Assembly: GCF_025629245.1 (NCBI RefSeq)
Contig: NZ_JANZXN010000022.1
Span: 72,664 to 136,663, forward strand
From: Natronobiforma cellulositropha
GTDB lineage: Archaea; Halobacteriota; Halobacteria; Halobacteriales; Natrialbaceae
Length of the DNA: 64,000 bases
Reading direction: 5' to 3'
Shown here: one piece after another, positions 44,074-53,366 of the stretch
How positions within the stretch are numbered: position 1 is the stretch's first letter
How the letters are laid out: every line of letters starts with the position of its first letter
Position numbers and translations under genes: made by a program
Notes under the pieces: generated by a model
What the model was told of the DNA's origin: nothing
Database searches by the model: none
Seen by the model: the letters and a program-made list of their open reading frames with translations, nothing else

Positions 44074-45381
44074 ATGTTCGACAGTTTAAAGAAGAAACTC
44101 GGGAGTTTCCGGAAAGACGTCGAAGAGACCGCCGAGGAGAACGCAGAGCCACTCGAGGAGGACGACCTCGAGGAGCTCGACGGTGCGGGTCTCGACGAGA
44201 CCGGCCCCGGCGCGGACGAGCAGCCGGCGGCCGCAGACGACACCCCGGACGATCCGACGCCGGAGTCGGACCTCGAGTCGCCACCGGAACCCGCCGTCGA
44301 GACCGAACCCGACGCCGACACCGAGACGCCGGCGCCGGATATCGATCCCGAGGTGGAGTCGCCAGCGGCGGTGAGTACCGACGCCGAGGATGAGGACTCC
44401 GCGGCGACCGACGGCGAGACACTCGGTGCGAACGTCGAGATCGTCGACGTGCCGCTCGAGGGCGAGGGAGACGAGACCGAGGACGGCCCGGGCTTCGGCC
44501 AGAAGGCGAAGTCACTCGCCCGCGGGAAGTTCGTCATCGAGACCGAGGACCTGGAGGGTCCCCTCCAGGAACTCGAACTCGCGTTGCTCTCGAGCGACGT
44601 CGAGATGAGCGTCGCCGACGAGATTCTCGAGAACATCCGCGACGAACTCGTCGGCGAGACACGTCGGTTCACCGAGTCGACCGGCTCCGTCGTCGAGGAG
44701 GCGCTCGCCGACGCGATTCGCGACGTAATCAGCGTCGGCCAGTTCGACTTCGACGAGCGCGTCGCACTCGAGGAGAAGCCGCTGGTCATCGTCTTCACCG
44801 GCGTCAACGGTGTCGGCAAGACGACGAGCATCGCGAAGCTGAGCCGCTACTTCGAAGACCGCGGCTACTCCTGCGTGATGGCCAACGGCGACACTTATCG
44901 TGCGGGGGCGAACGAGCAGATCAGAGAGCACGCCGACGCCCTCGACACGAAGCTGATCTCCCACGACCAGGGTGGCGACCCCGCCGCGGTGCTCTACGAC
45001 GCCGTCGAGTACGCCGAGGCCAACGACGTCGACATCGTCCTCGGGGACACGGCGGGCAGGCTCCACACCAACGAGGGCCTGATGGACCAGCTCGAGAAGA
45101 TCGACCGCGTCGTCGGTCCCGACGTGACGCTGTTCGTCGACGAGGCCGTCGCGGGCCAGGACGCCGTCAACCGCGCCCGCGAGTTCAACGAGGTCGCGCC
45201 GTTCGACGGCGCCATCCTGACGAAAGCCGACGCCGACTCCAACGGCGGAGCCGCCATCTCCGTCGCCCACGTCACCGGCCAGCCCATCCTCTTTCTCGGC
45301 GTCGGCCAGGGCTACGACGACATCGAGCGCTTCGACCCCGACCGGATGGTCGCGCGCTTGCTCGAGAGCGACGAGACCTGA
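44074..45381 (+). CDS. ftsY: Signal recognition particle receptor FtsY
   Basis: This 435-aa GTPase has a long acidic N-terminal region (~30-150), then the NG domain with G1 VFTGVNGVGKTTSIAKL, G3 DTAGRLHTNEGLM and G4 TKAD. FtsY receives SRP-bound ribosomes at the membrane; its partner SRP54 is encoded at 61788-63167. Thirteen bases separate it from pfdA. Confidence 0.96.
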   Translation: MFDSLKKKLGSFRKDVEETAEENAEPLEEDDLEELDGAGLDETGPGADEQPAAADDTPDDPTPESDLESPPEPAVETEPDADTETPAPDIDPEVESPAAVSTDAEDEDSAATDGETLGANVEIVDVPLEGEGDETEDGPGFGQKAKSLARGKFVIETEDLEGPLQELELALLSSDVEMSVADEILENIRDELVGETRRFTESTGSVVEEALADAIRDVISVGQFDFDERVALEEKPLVIVFTGVNGVGKTTSIAKLSRYFEDRGYSCVMANGDTYRAGANEQIREHADALDTKLISHDQGGDPAAVLYDAVEYAEANDVDIVLGDTAGRLHTNEGLMDQLEKIDRVVGPDVTLFVDEAVAGQDAVNRAREFNEVAPFDGAILTKADADSNGGAAISVAHVTGQPILFLGVGQGYDDIERFDPDRMVARLLESDET

Positions 45382-45509
45382 CGGCCCGCTTCGGGCGTCT
45401 CACACTCGCGTGTCGGTGCTGGCGCTCGTTTTCTCTCGCTCGAGTCACTGATGCCGCCAGCACACTCCCGTACCAGCTACTTGTGGCTCGCGGTGGTACC
45501 ACCCTCGCT

Positions 45510-46355
45510 ATGTCCGTAGACAGCGTTCTCGTCGTTGGTTCGACCGGCACCCAGGGCGGCGCGGTGGCGCACCACCTCCTCGAGCGCGGGGTCGTGGTGC
45601 TCGCACTCACTCGAGACAACGACAAGCCCGAGGCTCACGATCTCGCCGAGCGCGGCGCGGAGGTCGTCGAGGGCGACATCAGCGAGAAGAACAGTATCGA
45701 GGCGCTGATCGACGACGTCGACGGCGTCTTCTGCGTGACGAACTTCTGGGAACACGGCTACGAGGCGGAGGTCGAACAGGGGACGAACGTCGCCGAACTC
45801 GCGAGCGAGGTCGGTCTCGAGCAGTTCGTCTTCTCGTCGGTCGGCGGCGCAGAGCGCGAGACCGGTATCGCGCACTTCGACTCGAAGTGGGAGATCGAAG
45901 GCCGGATTCGCGACCTCGGACTGCCCGCGACGGTCGTCCGTCCGGTCTTCTTCATGCAGAACCTCGCGGGCTTTCGCGAGTCCATCGAGGAGGGAACGCT
46001 CGCGATGGGGCTCGAGGAACACGTTCCGCTCCAGGTGATCGACGTCGAGACGCTCGGGGCGTTCGTCGCGGCTGCGTTCGCCGACCCCGAGCGCTACGTG
46101 GGCGAGGCGTACGAACTCGCGAGCGACGAACTCACCCTCCGGGCGATGGCGCTGCGACTCGCCGACGTCCTCGAGACCCCGGTTCGCGCCCAGCACCTCT
46201 CGGTCGAGGAGGTCGAGTCCTCACAGGGTGAGGAGTACGCCGTCATGTTCGAGTGGTTCAACGACCACGGCTACGAGTCGCCGATCGACGAACTGCAGGC
46301 GGATCACGACGTCCCCTTCTCGCGGTTCGAGACCTACCTCGAGCGCGAGTGGTGA
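45510..46355 (+). CDS. NmrA-like NAD(P)-binding family protein
   Basis: This 281-aa Rossmann protein starts MSVDSVLVVGSTGTQGGAVA, the glycine-rich NAD(P) motif GxxGxxG of NmrA/HSCARG proteins. It also shows VFSSVGGAERETG and PVFFMQNLAGFRE. These proteins sense redox state or reduce small molecules; the typical Tyr-x3-Lys catalytic pair is not obvious. The ATG at 45510 fits the family start. Confidence 0.85.
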   Translation: MSVDSVLVVGSTGTQGGAVAHHLLERGVVVLALTRDNDKPEAHDLAERGAEVVEGDISEKNSIEALIDDVDGVFCVTNFWEHGYEAEVEQGTNVAELASEVGLEQFVFSSVGGAERETGIAHFDSKWEIEGRIRDLGLPATVVRPVFFMQNLAGFRESIEEGTLAMGLEEHVPLQVIDVETLGAFVAAAFADPERYVGEAYELASDELTLRAMALRLADVLETPVRAQHLSVEEVESSQGEEYAVMFEWFNDHGYESPIDELQADHDVPFSRFETYLEREW

Positions 46356-46500
46356 GCGCTCCCACCTCGAGGCAACACTTTCCTCATCTACCCGCACACA
46401 GCGGTTCGCCCGCGCTCGCGAGCCGACGGAGATGCGCTCGAGCGTCCGGCCGAGGTAAAAAGACCCTGCATATGGCGGTAAAAGCTGCCGGAGTGTCCCA

Positions 46501-46527
46501 GCGGTGTCAGTGTTCGCCTGATACCGC
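46501..46527. other. Stable hairpin upstream of the reductase genes
   Basis: GCGGTGTCAG-TGTTCGC-CTGATACCGC forms a 10-bp stem (one G-T pair) with a 7-base loop, 117 bases before the sulfite reductase start. It may be a terminator-like structure or leader element. Confidence 0.4.
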
Positions 46528-46643
46528 GGTCGTTTAGTCGTGGGGAGAGACTACTGGTATAGTATGTATCCACAGCGTCTCTCGTCGACTCGTGGACTGG
46601 TCTCACGGCCGTCGCTCGAGTCGGCCGGTGGGGGGTGGCTCAG

Positions 46644-48341
46644 ATGAACACGACCGAGCAGCACAAACAGGAGAAACATCCGCTCGACGTCATCGAGGAC
46701 TTACAGAGCTACGCCGAGGAGGGGCTCTCCTTCGAAGAGATCGAAGCCCGTGCCGGTGGCGGCGAGTGGGAGCGTCTGAAGTGGGCCGGAATGTACACCC
46801 AGAAACAGGACGACTTCTTCATGGTGCGGACGAAGGTTCCGGGGGGCTACCTCACGCCCGAGCAGGCCGAAGTGATCGGCCAGGCGGCGACCGACTTCGC
46901 CGTCGCGCCCGAGGAGTTCGGCGGCGAGGAGCAGAACGAACTCTGGGGTGACGCCTACCTCGACATCACGACCCGCCAGGACGTCCAGAAACACTGGATC
47001 CGCGTCGAAGACGTGCCCGAACTCTGGGAGCGCTACGAGGACGTCGGCCTGACGACGATCCAGGGCTGTGGCGACTCGGCTCGCAACGTGCTTGGCTGTC
47101 CCGCCGCCGGTATCGACGAGGAGGAGTGTTTCGACGCCCAGCCAGTGATCGACGCCGTCACGGACTTCTTCACGGGCAACCGCGAGTACGCGAACTTACC
47201 GCGGAAGTTCAAGATGACGATCACCGGCTGTGTCCACGACTGTGGCCAGTCACAGATCAACGACGTCGGTCTCGTCCCCGCCCGCAAGGAACTCGAGGGT
47301 GAACACTACTACGGCTTCCACGCCCGCGTCGGCGGTGGTCTCTCCGACGGCCCGCGCATGGCCTCCGAACTCGACGTGTTCGTCCTCCCCGAACACGCCG
47401 TCGAGTTCTGCCGTGCAGTCGCGCAGGTGTTCAAGGAACTCGGCGACCGCCACAACCGCGGCGTCTGCCGCCTGCGCTATCTCGTCGAGCAGATGGGTCC
47501 CGAGACGTTCGAAGAAGCCGTCCGCGCGCGCTGTACCGTCGACCTCCCCACCGCGGGCGAGGGGCTGACCGTCGGCTACCGCGGCGACCACGTCGGCGTC
47601 CACGACCAGAAACAGCCCGGACTGCAGTACGTCGGCTTCAACGTGATCGCCGGCCGCATGGGCGGCGAGGAGTTCGCCGAGGCCGCCCGCGCCGCGAAGA
47701 AGTACGGCACCGAGGAGACCTCGATCCGGCTGGCGACCGACCAGAACTTCCTCATCACGCACGTTCCCGAGGAGAACGTCGAGGCCCTGCTCGCCGAACC
47801 CTTCGCCCAGGAGTACAGCCCGAACCCCGGTCCCTTCTCGCGCGGTGCCGTCGGCTGTACGGGCAACGAGTTCTGTAACTACGCCATCATCGAGACGAAA
47901 CAACGCACCAAGCGCTGGGCGCGCGAACTCGACGAGCGTATCGACGTCCCCGACGACGTCGAGGTCGTCCGCATGCACATGTCCGGCTGTTCGGCCTCCT
48001 GTGCCCAGCCACAGATCGCCGACATCGGCTTCCGCGGCGAGACCGTCAAACTCATCGGCGACGCCACCGACGGCGAGGGCGACGAACTCGTCGAAGGGAT
48101 GGACGTCGGTCTCGGCGGCAGTCTCGGGACCGACAACGAGTTCATCGACTGGATCGAAACCGCCGTCCCCCACCACGGCGTCATCCCCGCCCTGGAACGC
48201 CTCTTCGAGGTCTTCGCCGAGGAGAAACACGAGGACGAACCGTTCTACGCCTGGTGTCGCCGCGTCGAGAACGACCAGCTCCGGGAGATCATGCAACGCG
48301 CCGACGCCCCGGTCGCTCGAGGTGTTGCCCATGGCGACTGA
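46644..48341 (+). CDS. Siroheme-dependent nitrite/sulfite reductase
   Basis: This 565-aa protein is a two-half NirA/assimilatory sulfite reductase type: two ferredoxin-like halves, each with a siroheme half-domain. The cluster motif in the C-terminal half is VGCTGNEFCNYA and MSGCSASCAQPQ (C-x5-C and C-x3-C). The N-terminal half also has GCGDSARNVLGCP and TGCVHDCG. It reduces sulfite or nitrite by six electrons. The ATG at 46644 (MNTTEQHKQEKH) is preferred over a GTG three codons upstream. Its end overlaps the downstream F420 enzyme gene by 11 bases. Confidence 0.93.
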   Translation: MNTTEQHKQEKHPLDVIEDLQSYAEEGLSFEEIEARAGGGEWERLKWAGMYTQKQDDFFMVRTKVPGGYLTPEQAEVIGQAATDFAVAPEEFGGEEQNELWGDAYLDITTRQDVQKHWIRVEDVPELWERYEDVGLTTIQGCGDSARNVLGCPAAGIDEEECFDAQPVIDAVTDFFTGNREYANLPRKFKMTITGCVHDCGQSQINDVGLVPARKELEGEHYYGFHARVGGGLSDGPRMASELDVFVLPEHAVEFCRAVAQVFKELGDRHNRGVCRLRYLVEQMGPETFEEAVRARCTVDLPTAGEGLTVGYRGDHVGVHDQKQPGLQYVGFNVIAGRMGGEEFAEAARAAKKYGTEETSIRLATDQNFLITHVPEENVEALLAEPFAQEYSPNPGPFSRGAVGCTGNEFCNYAIIETKQRTKRWARELDERIDVPDDVEVVRMHMSGCSASCAQPQIADIGFRGETVKLIGDATDGEGDELVEGMDVGLGGSLGTDNEFIDWIETAVPHHGVIPALERLFEVFAEEKHEDEPFYAWCRRVENDQLREIMQRADAPVARGVAHGD

Positions 48342-49896
48342 GAAGCGCTTCCCGGGCGTCCCCGAGCGCTCAGACGGCGCGAGCGACGACCGGACCGCGA
48401 GCGCTCGCACGGCCTCCACCCACACCGACGCCGAGACCGGTGTCACGGACGACGGCTGCTCGCCCGAGACGTGTACCTGTGGCGGTGGGACCGCTGGCTC
48501 GCAGCCCTCGTCAACCCAGCGAGCGGGCCAGCGCGCCGTGACCGACGGCTCCGGCGTCGCCAACGTCGACGAGACCGGCTCGCTCGGCGACCTCGAGTTC
48601 ACCACGCCCGCCGAGGGCATCAGCCAGGACATCGAAGGGAAAGACCCGTCCGTCCGCGTCGGCGTCCCCGAGGGCGTCGAACTCGAGACGCCGGAGTACT
48701 CGATCCGCTCCGAGATGAACGACGTGCGCGAACTCGACGAGAAGACCTGGTTCATGGAACTCGACGAGGCGGTGATCGACGAGGGGCGGTGTATCCAGTG
48801 TGGAACCTGTGTGGCGGCCTGTCCCTCCGATTCGATCGGCGTCGGCGACGACGACTTACCGGAACTCGTCAAGATGTGTACCGGCTGTTCGCTCTGCTGG
48901 GACTTCTGTCCCCGCGGCGGCCTGCGCTACGAGCGCCAGTGGGTCATCACCGGCGGCGAGGACAACGTGAAAGGGGCGGGCGATCCGATCACGGAGTTCT
49001 CCGCGAAAGTCGAAGAAGAGTGGCGCGAGAACGCCCAGGACGGCGGTGTCGTCACGAGCGTCCTCATCCACCTCCTGGAGGCGGGTGAGATCGACGGCGC
49101 GCTGATCGCCACCGAGAGTGAGGAGGAGTCCTGGAAGGCCGAAGCCTTCCTCGCCACGACGCCCGAGGAACTCATCGCCAACACTGGCACCATCTACAAC
49201 CAGACGATGGCGCTCGGCCACCTCGACCTCTCGAAGTGGGAGGAGAAACTCCCCGACAAACCCTGGGAGGACCTCTCGCTCGCACTCGTCGGCACGCCCT
49301 GTGAGATCGAAGGCATCCGCGCCCTCCAGGACTTCGAGTGGGACTACCAGAAGCAAAACGCCGGTGTGCGCGCCATCGACTACACCATCGCGCTGATGTG
49401 TACGAAGAACTTCAACTACCAGAGCCTCATGGGCGAGATGATCCAGGAACAGCGAGGCATCGACCCCGAGGACATCGGCAAGATGGACGTCCTCCACGGC
49501 AAGCTGATGGTCTGGGATCTCGAGGGCGAGATGATCCTAGAGGAGGACATCGGGAACTTCCACGACGCCGCGCTCAAAGGCTGTGACGAGTGTGCCGACT
49601 TCACCGGCTACTGTGCCGATCTCACGGTTGGCTCCGTCGGCTCGAGCGACGAGTACTCGAGTGTCATCGTCCGCACCGAGCAGGGACTGAAGGCGTGGAA
49701 CCTCACGAAACACGACCTCGACTTCCACGACCTCGAAGACCGCGGCGCGATCGGCGGTCTCCAGAGCTGGGACAAGAAGAAGGCCTTCGAGAGTCTCGAG
49801 CGCCCCTTCGACCCCGACGCACCCCGCTTCATCGACTACACTGACCACGCCGAGTGGTACGGGACGGTGCTCAACCCTCACGACGAGGGCTACTGA
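48331..49896 (+). CDS. FrhB-like coenzyme F420 hydrogenase/dehydrogenase beta-subunit family protein
   Basis: This 521-aa iron-sulfur flavoprotein starts with a 120-residue extension containing CSPETCTCGGG. Two 4Fe-4S motifs (RCIQCGTCVAACPSDSI; MCTGCSLCWDFCPRG) are followed by the F420-binding FrhB domain (LVGTPCEIEGIRAL, CTKNFNYQSLMGEM, GCDECADFTGYCADLTVG). It uses reduced F420 to pass electrons through FAD and Fe-S centres. Its start overlaps the upstream sulfite/nitrite reductase, so it probably supplies electrons to it; the same two modules are fused in methanogen Fsr. Confidence 0.93.
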   Translation: MATEKRFPGVPERSDGASDDRTASARTASTHTDAETGVTDDGCSPETCTCGGGTAGSQPSSTQRAGQRAVTDGSGVANVDETGSLGDLEFTTPAEGISQDIEGKDPSVRVGVPEGVELETPEYSIRSEMNDVRELDEKTWFMELDEAVIDEGRCIQCGTCVAACPSDSIGVGDDDLPELVKMCTGCSLCWDFCPRGGLRYERQWVITGGEDNVKGAGDPITEFSAKVEEEWRENAQDGGVVTSVLIHLLEAGEIDGALIATESEEESWKAEAFLATTPEELIANTGTIYNQTMALGHLDLSKWEEKLPDKPWEDLSLALVGTPCEIEGIRALQDFEWDYQKQNAGVRAIDYTIALMCTKNFNYQSLMGEMIQEQRGIDPEDIGKMDVLHGKLMVWDLEGEMILEEDIGNFHDAALKGCDECADFTGYCADLTVGSVGSSDEYSSVIVRTEQGLKAWNLTKHDLDFHDLEDRGAIGGLQSWDKKKAFESLERPFDPDAPRFIDYTDHAEWYGTVLNPHDEGY

Positions 49897-50087
49897 CGGG
49901 CTGGTCGGTTTCGCTCTACACGCAGCGGTGGTCAAACTGGTCTCCGTTGCTCGTAGCCGTTCTGTTTTCGTTCACGTCTGTGCCGGTGAGTAGCTGTGCC
50001 CTTCGACGGTCTGATCGATTCCGTATATATGTATATATTATTTTTATACAGATAAAGTTTTACATGTTAATATGGGGATGGTATGAT

Positions 50088-50711
50088 ATGCGTCGTAGAC
50101 AACTACTCGCGGGCGCAGGAGCATCAATTGTGGGTATACAGAGTTTGAGTGGGAGTGCGAGTGCATGTGTCGTGTGCAGGTACGATGACCGATATTACAA
50201 AAAAGAAGGTGACTTGGTCTGGGTGGATTGGGATGGAATATATGGTGAACAAGAGTATTTTGCGCCTGCCGAGGTAATCATGGAAGTTCGCGATGCAAAA
50301 GTATACGGTGCGTGGGCTAAAGTGGATAACTTCTTCCCATACGATGACGATTTCACGCTAAAAGTGAAGGCCGCTGGTGAGTGGGTCGGACCGGATCTTC
50401 CAGTGATTCGAATGCCCAGTTCTGAAACTGCAGCGGTCGACTTCGATCCTGACCACGCAGAGTCTAGGGACGATATTCTGGGTATGTCGCTGATGATGAA
50501 ATTCCCTGGTCTCGATATCCGCCCAGTCGAATCGAATAGTATGTGCGGTCCCTCGTATACAGTGGAGGTGGAGGGACATTACGATACGCTCGAACTAGAT
50601 TACTGCGGTGGTGATGGCGAACCGATAGATAGTCTACCCGATTGGACGGATGATGCGACTGATGACGCGACCGAGCACGACGACGATAGCTTGTTACCGT
50701 GGCCGTTCTAG
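50088..50711 (+). CDS. AT-rich Tat-exported hypothetical protein
   Basis: The 207-aa protein begins MRRRQLLAGAGASIVGIQSL, a Tat signal. The mature part has ACVVCRYDDRYYKKEG, an acidic beta-type domain and DWTDDATDDATEHDDD near the end. Codons are much more AT-rich than neighbours. An AT-rich promoter region (TATATATGTATATATT, ~50026-50041; further TATA elements to 50060) precedes it. I recognise no family. Likely exported and horizontally acquired. Confidence 0.75.
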   Translation: MRRRQLLAGAGASIVGIQSLSGSASACVVCRYDDRYYKKEGDLVWVDWDGIYGEQEYFAPAEVIMEVRDAKVYGAWAKVDNFFPYDDDFTLKVKAAGEWVGPDLPVIRMPSSETAAVDFDPDHAESRDDILGMSLMMKFPGLDIRPVESNSMCGPSYTVEVEGHYDTLELDYCGGDGEPIDSLPDWTDDATDDATEHDDDSLLPWPF

Positions 50712-50751
50712 TACTCCGCCAAGCGTCGGCCGACGAGTGAAACGGGATGAC
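50709..50751 (+). repeat. 43-bp element shared with 34323-34365 (copy 2)
   Basis: Starting at the TAG stop of the Tat-protein gene, this segment agrees with the 34323-34365 segment at about 33 of 43 positions. Downstream, the 565-bp gap 50712-51276 holds the M23 pseudogene. Confidence 0.5.
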
Positions 50752-50762
50752 TGCATTCGGGT

Positions 50763-51100
50763 TCACTCATCCGTTAAGCTCGGGTGGTCTTGACAGTGGA
50801 AGTGGGTGTGGAGTTCGGTCGTATTGCTGAGTTGCCACACCGGGCAATCTGTTGGCCGCGTTCGACGCGGTCACCCACTTCGACGGTGACGCTCCCGCGC
50901 TCGAGGAGACGAGGCCGCTGTACTCGTCGCCGTGGTCGATGGTCACATAGTTGCTTCGACTGTCCGCTGGCGTGGATTGACTCCGACGTCGGTGCGGTGG
51001 TCAGTTCGAGTGGTGGCCACGGTACCGTCTGCGTGCGAGGGTCGGTTCGCCGAAGCAGTAGTACGCCTCGTGGCTGCCCGCTCGAGATTCGTCGTTCCCG
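50763..51100 (-). pseudogene. Frameshifted M23-type peptidase remnant
   Basis: On the minus strand, fragments in three frames match an M23 (lysostaphin-type) peptidase domain: EAYYCFGEPTLA, then ADGTVATTRTD, then SNYVTIDHGDEYSGL, then LERGSVTVEVGDRVERGQQI and ARCGNS, and finally TELHTHFHCQDHPSL with the HxH zinc ligand. At least three frameshifts separate them. The conserved order indicates a once-functional gene. It lies beside an AT-rich island. Confidence 0.7.
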
Positions 51101-51276
51101 TTCTCGTTGCCGTTGTCGTCTCGTCCCCTATTCACCTGCCATCTCGAGTGGAGCCACTCGATGTGCCGTGCTGTAGTTTTCGCCCCCGCCGCTGTGGGCC
51201 GTTGGGTGAGCGCAGTCTTCCGGTGGGTATGCCGCCGACACAACGACTTTGACGCTCTCGACCGAAGGATCGACCG

Positions 51277-51546
51277 ATGACCAGTGACTCACTCGAGACC
51301 GCAGCACAGGCACTGTCGGAAGCCAGCGACGAGGCGAGCGGTGAGGCGGCGACCCGCCTCGAGAGCCAGGCCGACCAGTTCGCCTCGCTCGCGACGGACC
51401 CGAGCGGTCTCGACCACGGCAAACTCGCCCGCCACGAACACATCCTGACCTCCATCGCCGACGCGGAAGGCGGTGCGGTAGCTGACCACGTCGAGGAGGC
51501 GCTCGCGTCGATCAAATCCTACCGGTCGACGCTCGAGGGCGTCTGA
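51277..51546 (+). CDS. Small acidic haloarchaeal protein (DUF7553-like)
   Basis: The 89-aa helical protein reads MTSDSLETAAQALSEASDEA at the N-terminus and contains SLATDPSGLDHGKLARHEHI, a conserved pattern in small haloarchaeal proteins. It may form a helical hairpin. Function unknown. It starts at ATG 51277. Confidence 0.75.
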   Translation: MTSDSLETAAQALSEASDEASGEAATRLESQADQFASLATDPSGLDHGKLARHEHILTSIADAEGGAVADHVEEALASIKSYRSTLEGV

Positions 51547-51567
51547 CCCAAACCCGGTCGCCCGCGC

Positions 51568-52341
51568 TCAGACGGCGTTCGCGACGAACCTGAGCCGCCG
51601 GTAGTCCGCCGTCCACGTCCCGTCCTCGTAGTGGGTGTCGCGAAGGCGCTCTTCGACTCCCGCGTAGACCTCCTCGCGCTCGTCGGCGGGGAACGCCTCG
51701 AGCAGGCTATCGCCGAACATCTCGAGCCAGTTTCGCAGGCCGTCTGCGCCGCCTTCGAGCGGTGTCGGCCGGTCGAAGAGCGTCGCGTAGACCACCTCGA
51801 AGCCGTGGGTCTCGAGCAGCGAGGTGTGCTCGCCGATGGTCGGGAAGTACCACGGGTTGTCGACTTCGACCCCTCGCTCCGTTCCCTCGGCGCGCAGGGC
51901 GCCGACGATGCCACCGACGTTTCCAGCGCCGCCGAACTCCGCGACGAACTGGCCGTCGTCTGCGAGCGCGGCGCGAACCGACGCCGCGAGTCGGCCCTGG
52001 TCCGCTCGCGGGACCCAGTGGAGCATGGCGTTCGAGAAGACGGCGTCGAACGGCTCGTCGACGCCCAACTCGCGGGCGTCCCCGTGGACGAACTGCAACT
52101 TGGGGTACGTTTCGCGGGCGGTCTCGAGCATCGCTTCGGACTGATCCATCCCGACGACGCACACCTCGCGGTCGGCGATGGCGGCGGTCAGTTCACCGGT
52201 TCCACAGCCGAGGTCGAGAACGCGCGCGCCGGGGTCGACCTCGAGCAGCTCGAGGACGCCCGACCCGTACTCGAAGACGAAGGCGTGTCCGTCCTGGTAG
52301 CCGTCGGCGTCCCACGCGTTGGTCGGCTCGTCAGTGGTCAT
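51568..52341 (-). CDS. Class I SAM-dependent methyltransferase
   Basis: This 257-aa protein has SAM motif I (VLDLGCGTGELTAAIAD), an acidic loop (GMDQSEAMLE) and motif IV (FDAVFSNAMLHWVP), as in trans-aconitate methyltransferase-like enzymes. The substrate is a small molecule, not identified here. The ATG at 52339-52341 is chosen; a GTG lies one codon upstream. Confidence 0.88.
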   Translation of the reverse strand: MTTDEPTNAWDADGYQDGHAFVFEYGSGVLELLEVDPGARVLDLGCGTGELTAAIADREVCVVGMDQSEAMLETARETYPKLQFVHGDARELGVDEPFDAVFSNAMLHWVPRADQGRLAASVRAALADDGQFVAEFGGAGNVGGIVGALRAEGTERGVEVDNPWYFPTIGEHTSLLETHGFEVVYATLFDRPTPLEGGADGLRNWLEMFGDSLLEAFPADEREEVYAGVEERLRDTHYEDGTWTADYRRLRFVANAV

Positions 52342-52432
52342 CACTCTCGAGGAGTGGTTCCGTGGTCATATCTCTGCCCTCGCCGTGTGACTCGGCCACA
52401 CGCTTCGGACCTGCCTCTCCGCGGCCGGGTGC

Positions 52433-53065
52433 TCAACAGACCGGCTTCGGGTTCGCGCCCATCCCCTCGAGCACCTCGACGTACTCGCCGTAGGCGGCCT
52501 CGATCGCCCCGGTCGCCGCCGCCTCTGCCTGCTCCCAGTCCGCCTCGCTCTCACAGACCGCCTCGAGCGCCTCGAGTGCGCGCTCGAGCTGCCCATCCAG
52601 GTCGTCGCCGAACTCCCGAAAGAGCGCGGCCGTCTGCGGGTCGGCATCGCCGACGAAGAAGCCGACGACCTGCGTCTTCGAGCGGTCGCTCGCCAGCGTG
52701 CGCCCGACGAGACCGCCGAGGCGCTCCGGGGTCCCCTCGAGTTCACGGAGGTACTCGTGGAGCGCTGGCGTCTCGTCGGGGTCGTGCTCGCCGCCGAGTG
52801 TCTCGACGACGACTCCGTAGTGGCCCTCCTCTTCGTCGGCCGTCGCCTCGAACACCGCCCGTGCGACCTCGTCGTCCTCGTCGTCGGCCCACCCGGCGAA
52901 GGTCTGCCAGGCTGCGTACTCCGCGTCTCCGGTCGCCTCGAGCACCGGCTCGGCGTCGATCTCTCCGCCGGTGGCGGCGAACAGCGACTTCGAGGAGCCG
53001 AGTCGCGATAGCGCGGTGCGATTCTCGTCTTCGACGGTCTCGAGGAACGTCTCGGAATCAGTCAT
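52433..53065 (-). CDS. Rubrerythrin-like ferritin-fold protein
   Basis: This 210-aa acidic, helical protein contains the diiron ligand candidates ATGDAEYAAWQTFAGWAD and FEATADEEEGHY, with further Glu-rich helices (ALFREFGDDLDGQLERAL). The pattern fits the haloarchaeal rubrerythrin family without a rubredoxin domain. Relatives detoxify peroxide or store iron. The C-terminal tail ends GMGANPKPVC. Confidence 0.78.
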   Translation of the reverse strand: MTDSETFLETVEDENRTALSRLGSSKSLFAATGGEIDAEPVLEATGDAEYAAWQTFAGWADDEDDEVARAVFEATADEEEGHYGVVVETLGGEHDPDETPALHEYLRELEGTPERLGGLVGRTLASDRSKTQVVGFFVGDADPQTAALFREFGDDLDGQLERALEALEAVCESEADWEQAEAAATGAIEAAYGEYVEVLEGMGANPKPVC

Positions 53066-53366
53066 GCGACGAGGTACGAGCGGTCTCGAGTTAGGTCTGT
53101 CGTGGTCCGTTCACGCGGGATGGTGCGTGCTCGGCTGCGGAGACCGTTCGCTCGAGTCGCATCCGTTGGAGCAGTCACACGACTCGAGGCGACCGAGGCG
53201 TTCGAAGAGCGCCTCACCCGAAAAAGATGGAAAACTCCCAGACGGTATCGACCTGGCCCGGCCACTCGAGGGTTGCGACTCGCTTTCAGTACCTCTTCTT
53301 TCGGCGCACAACTGGTATCCAGGTATCCACGAAAGGCATATACGAACTCTATACTATTGTATAGCC

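Noticed and set aside
47250-48872. 540-codon minus-strand frame across the reductase and F420 genes
   Set aside because: Shadow of the two overlapping genes; no domain and it crosses their junction.
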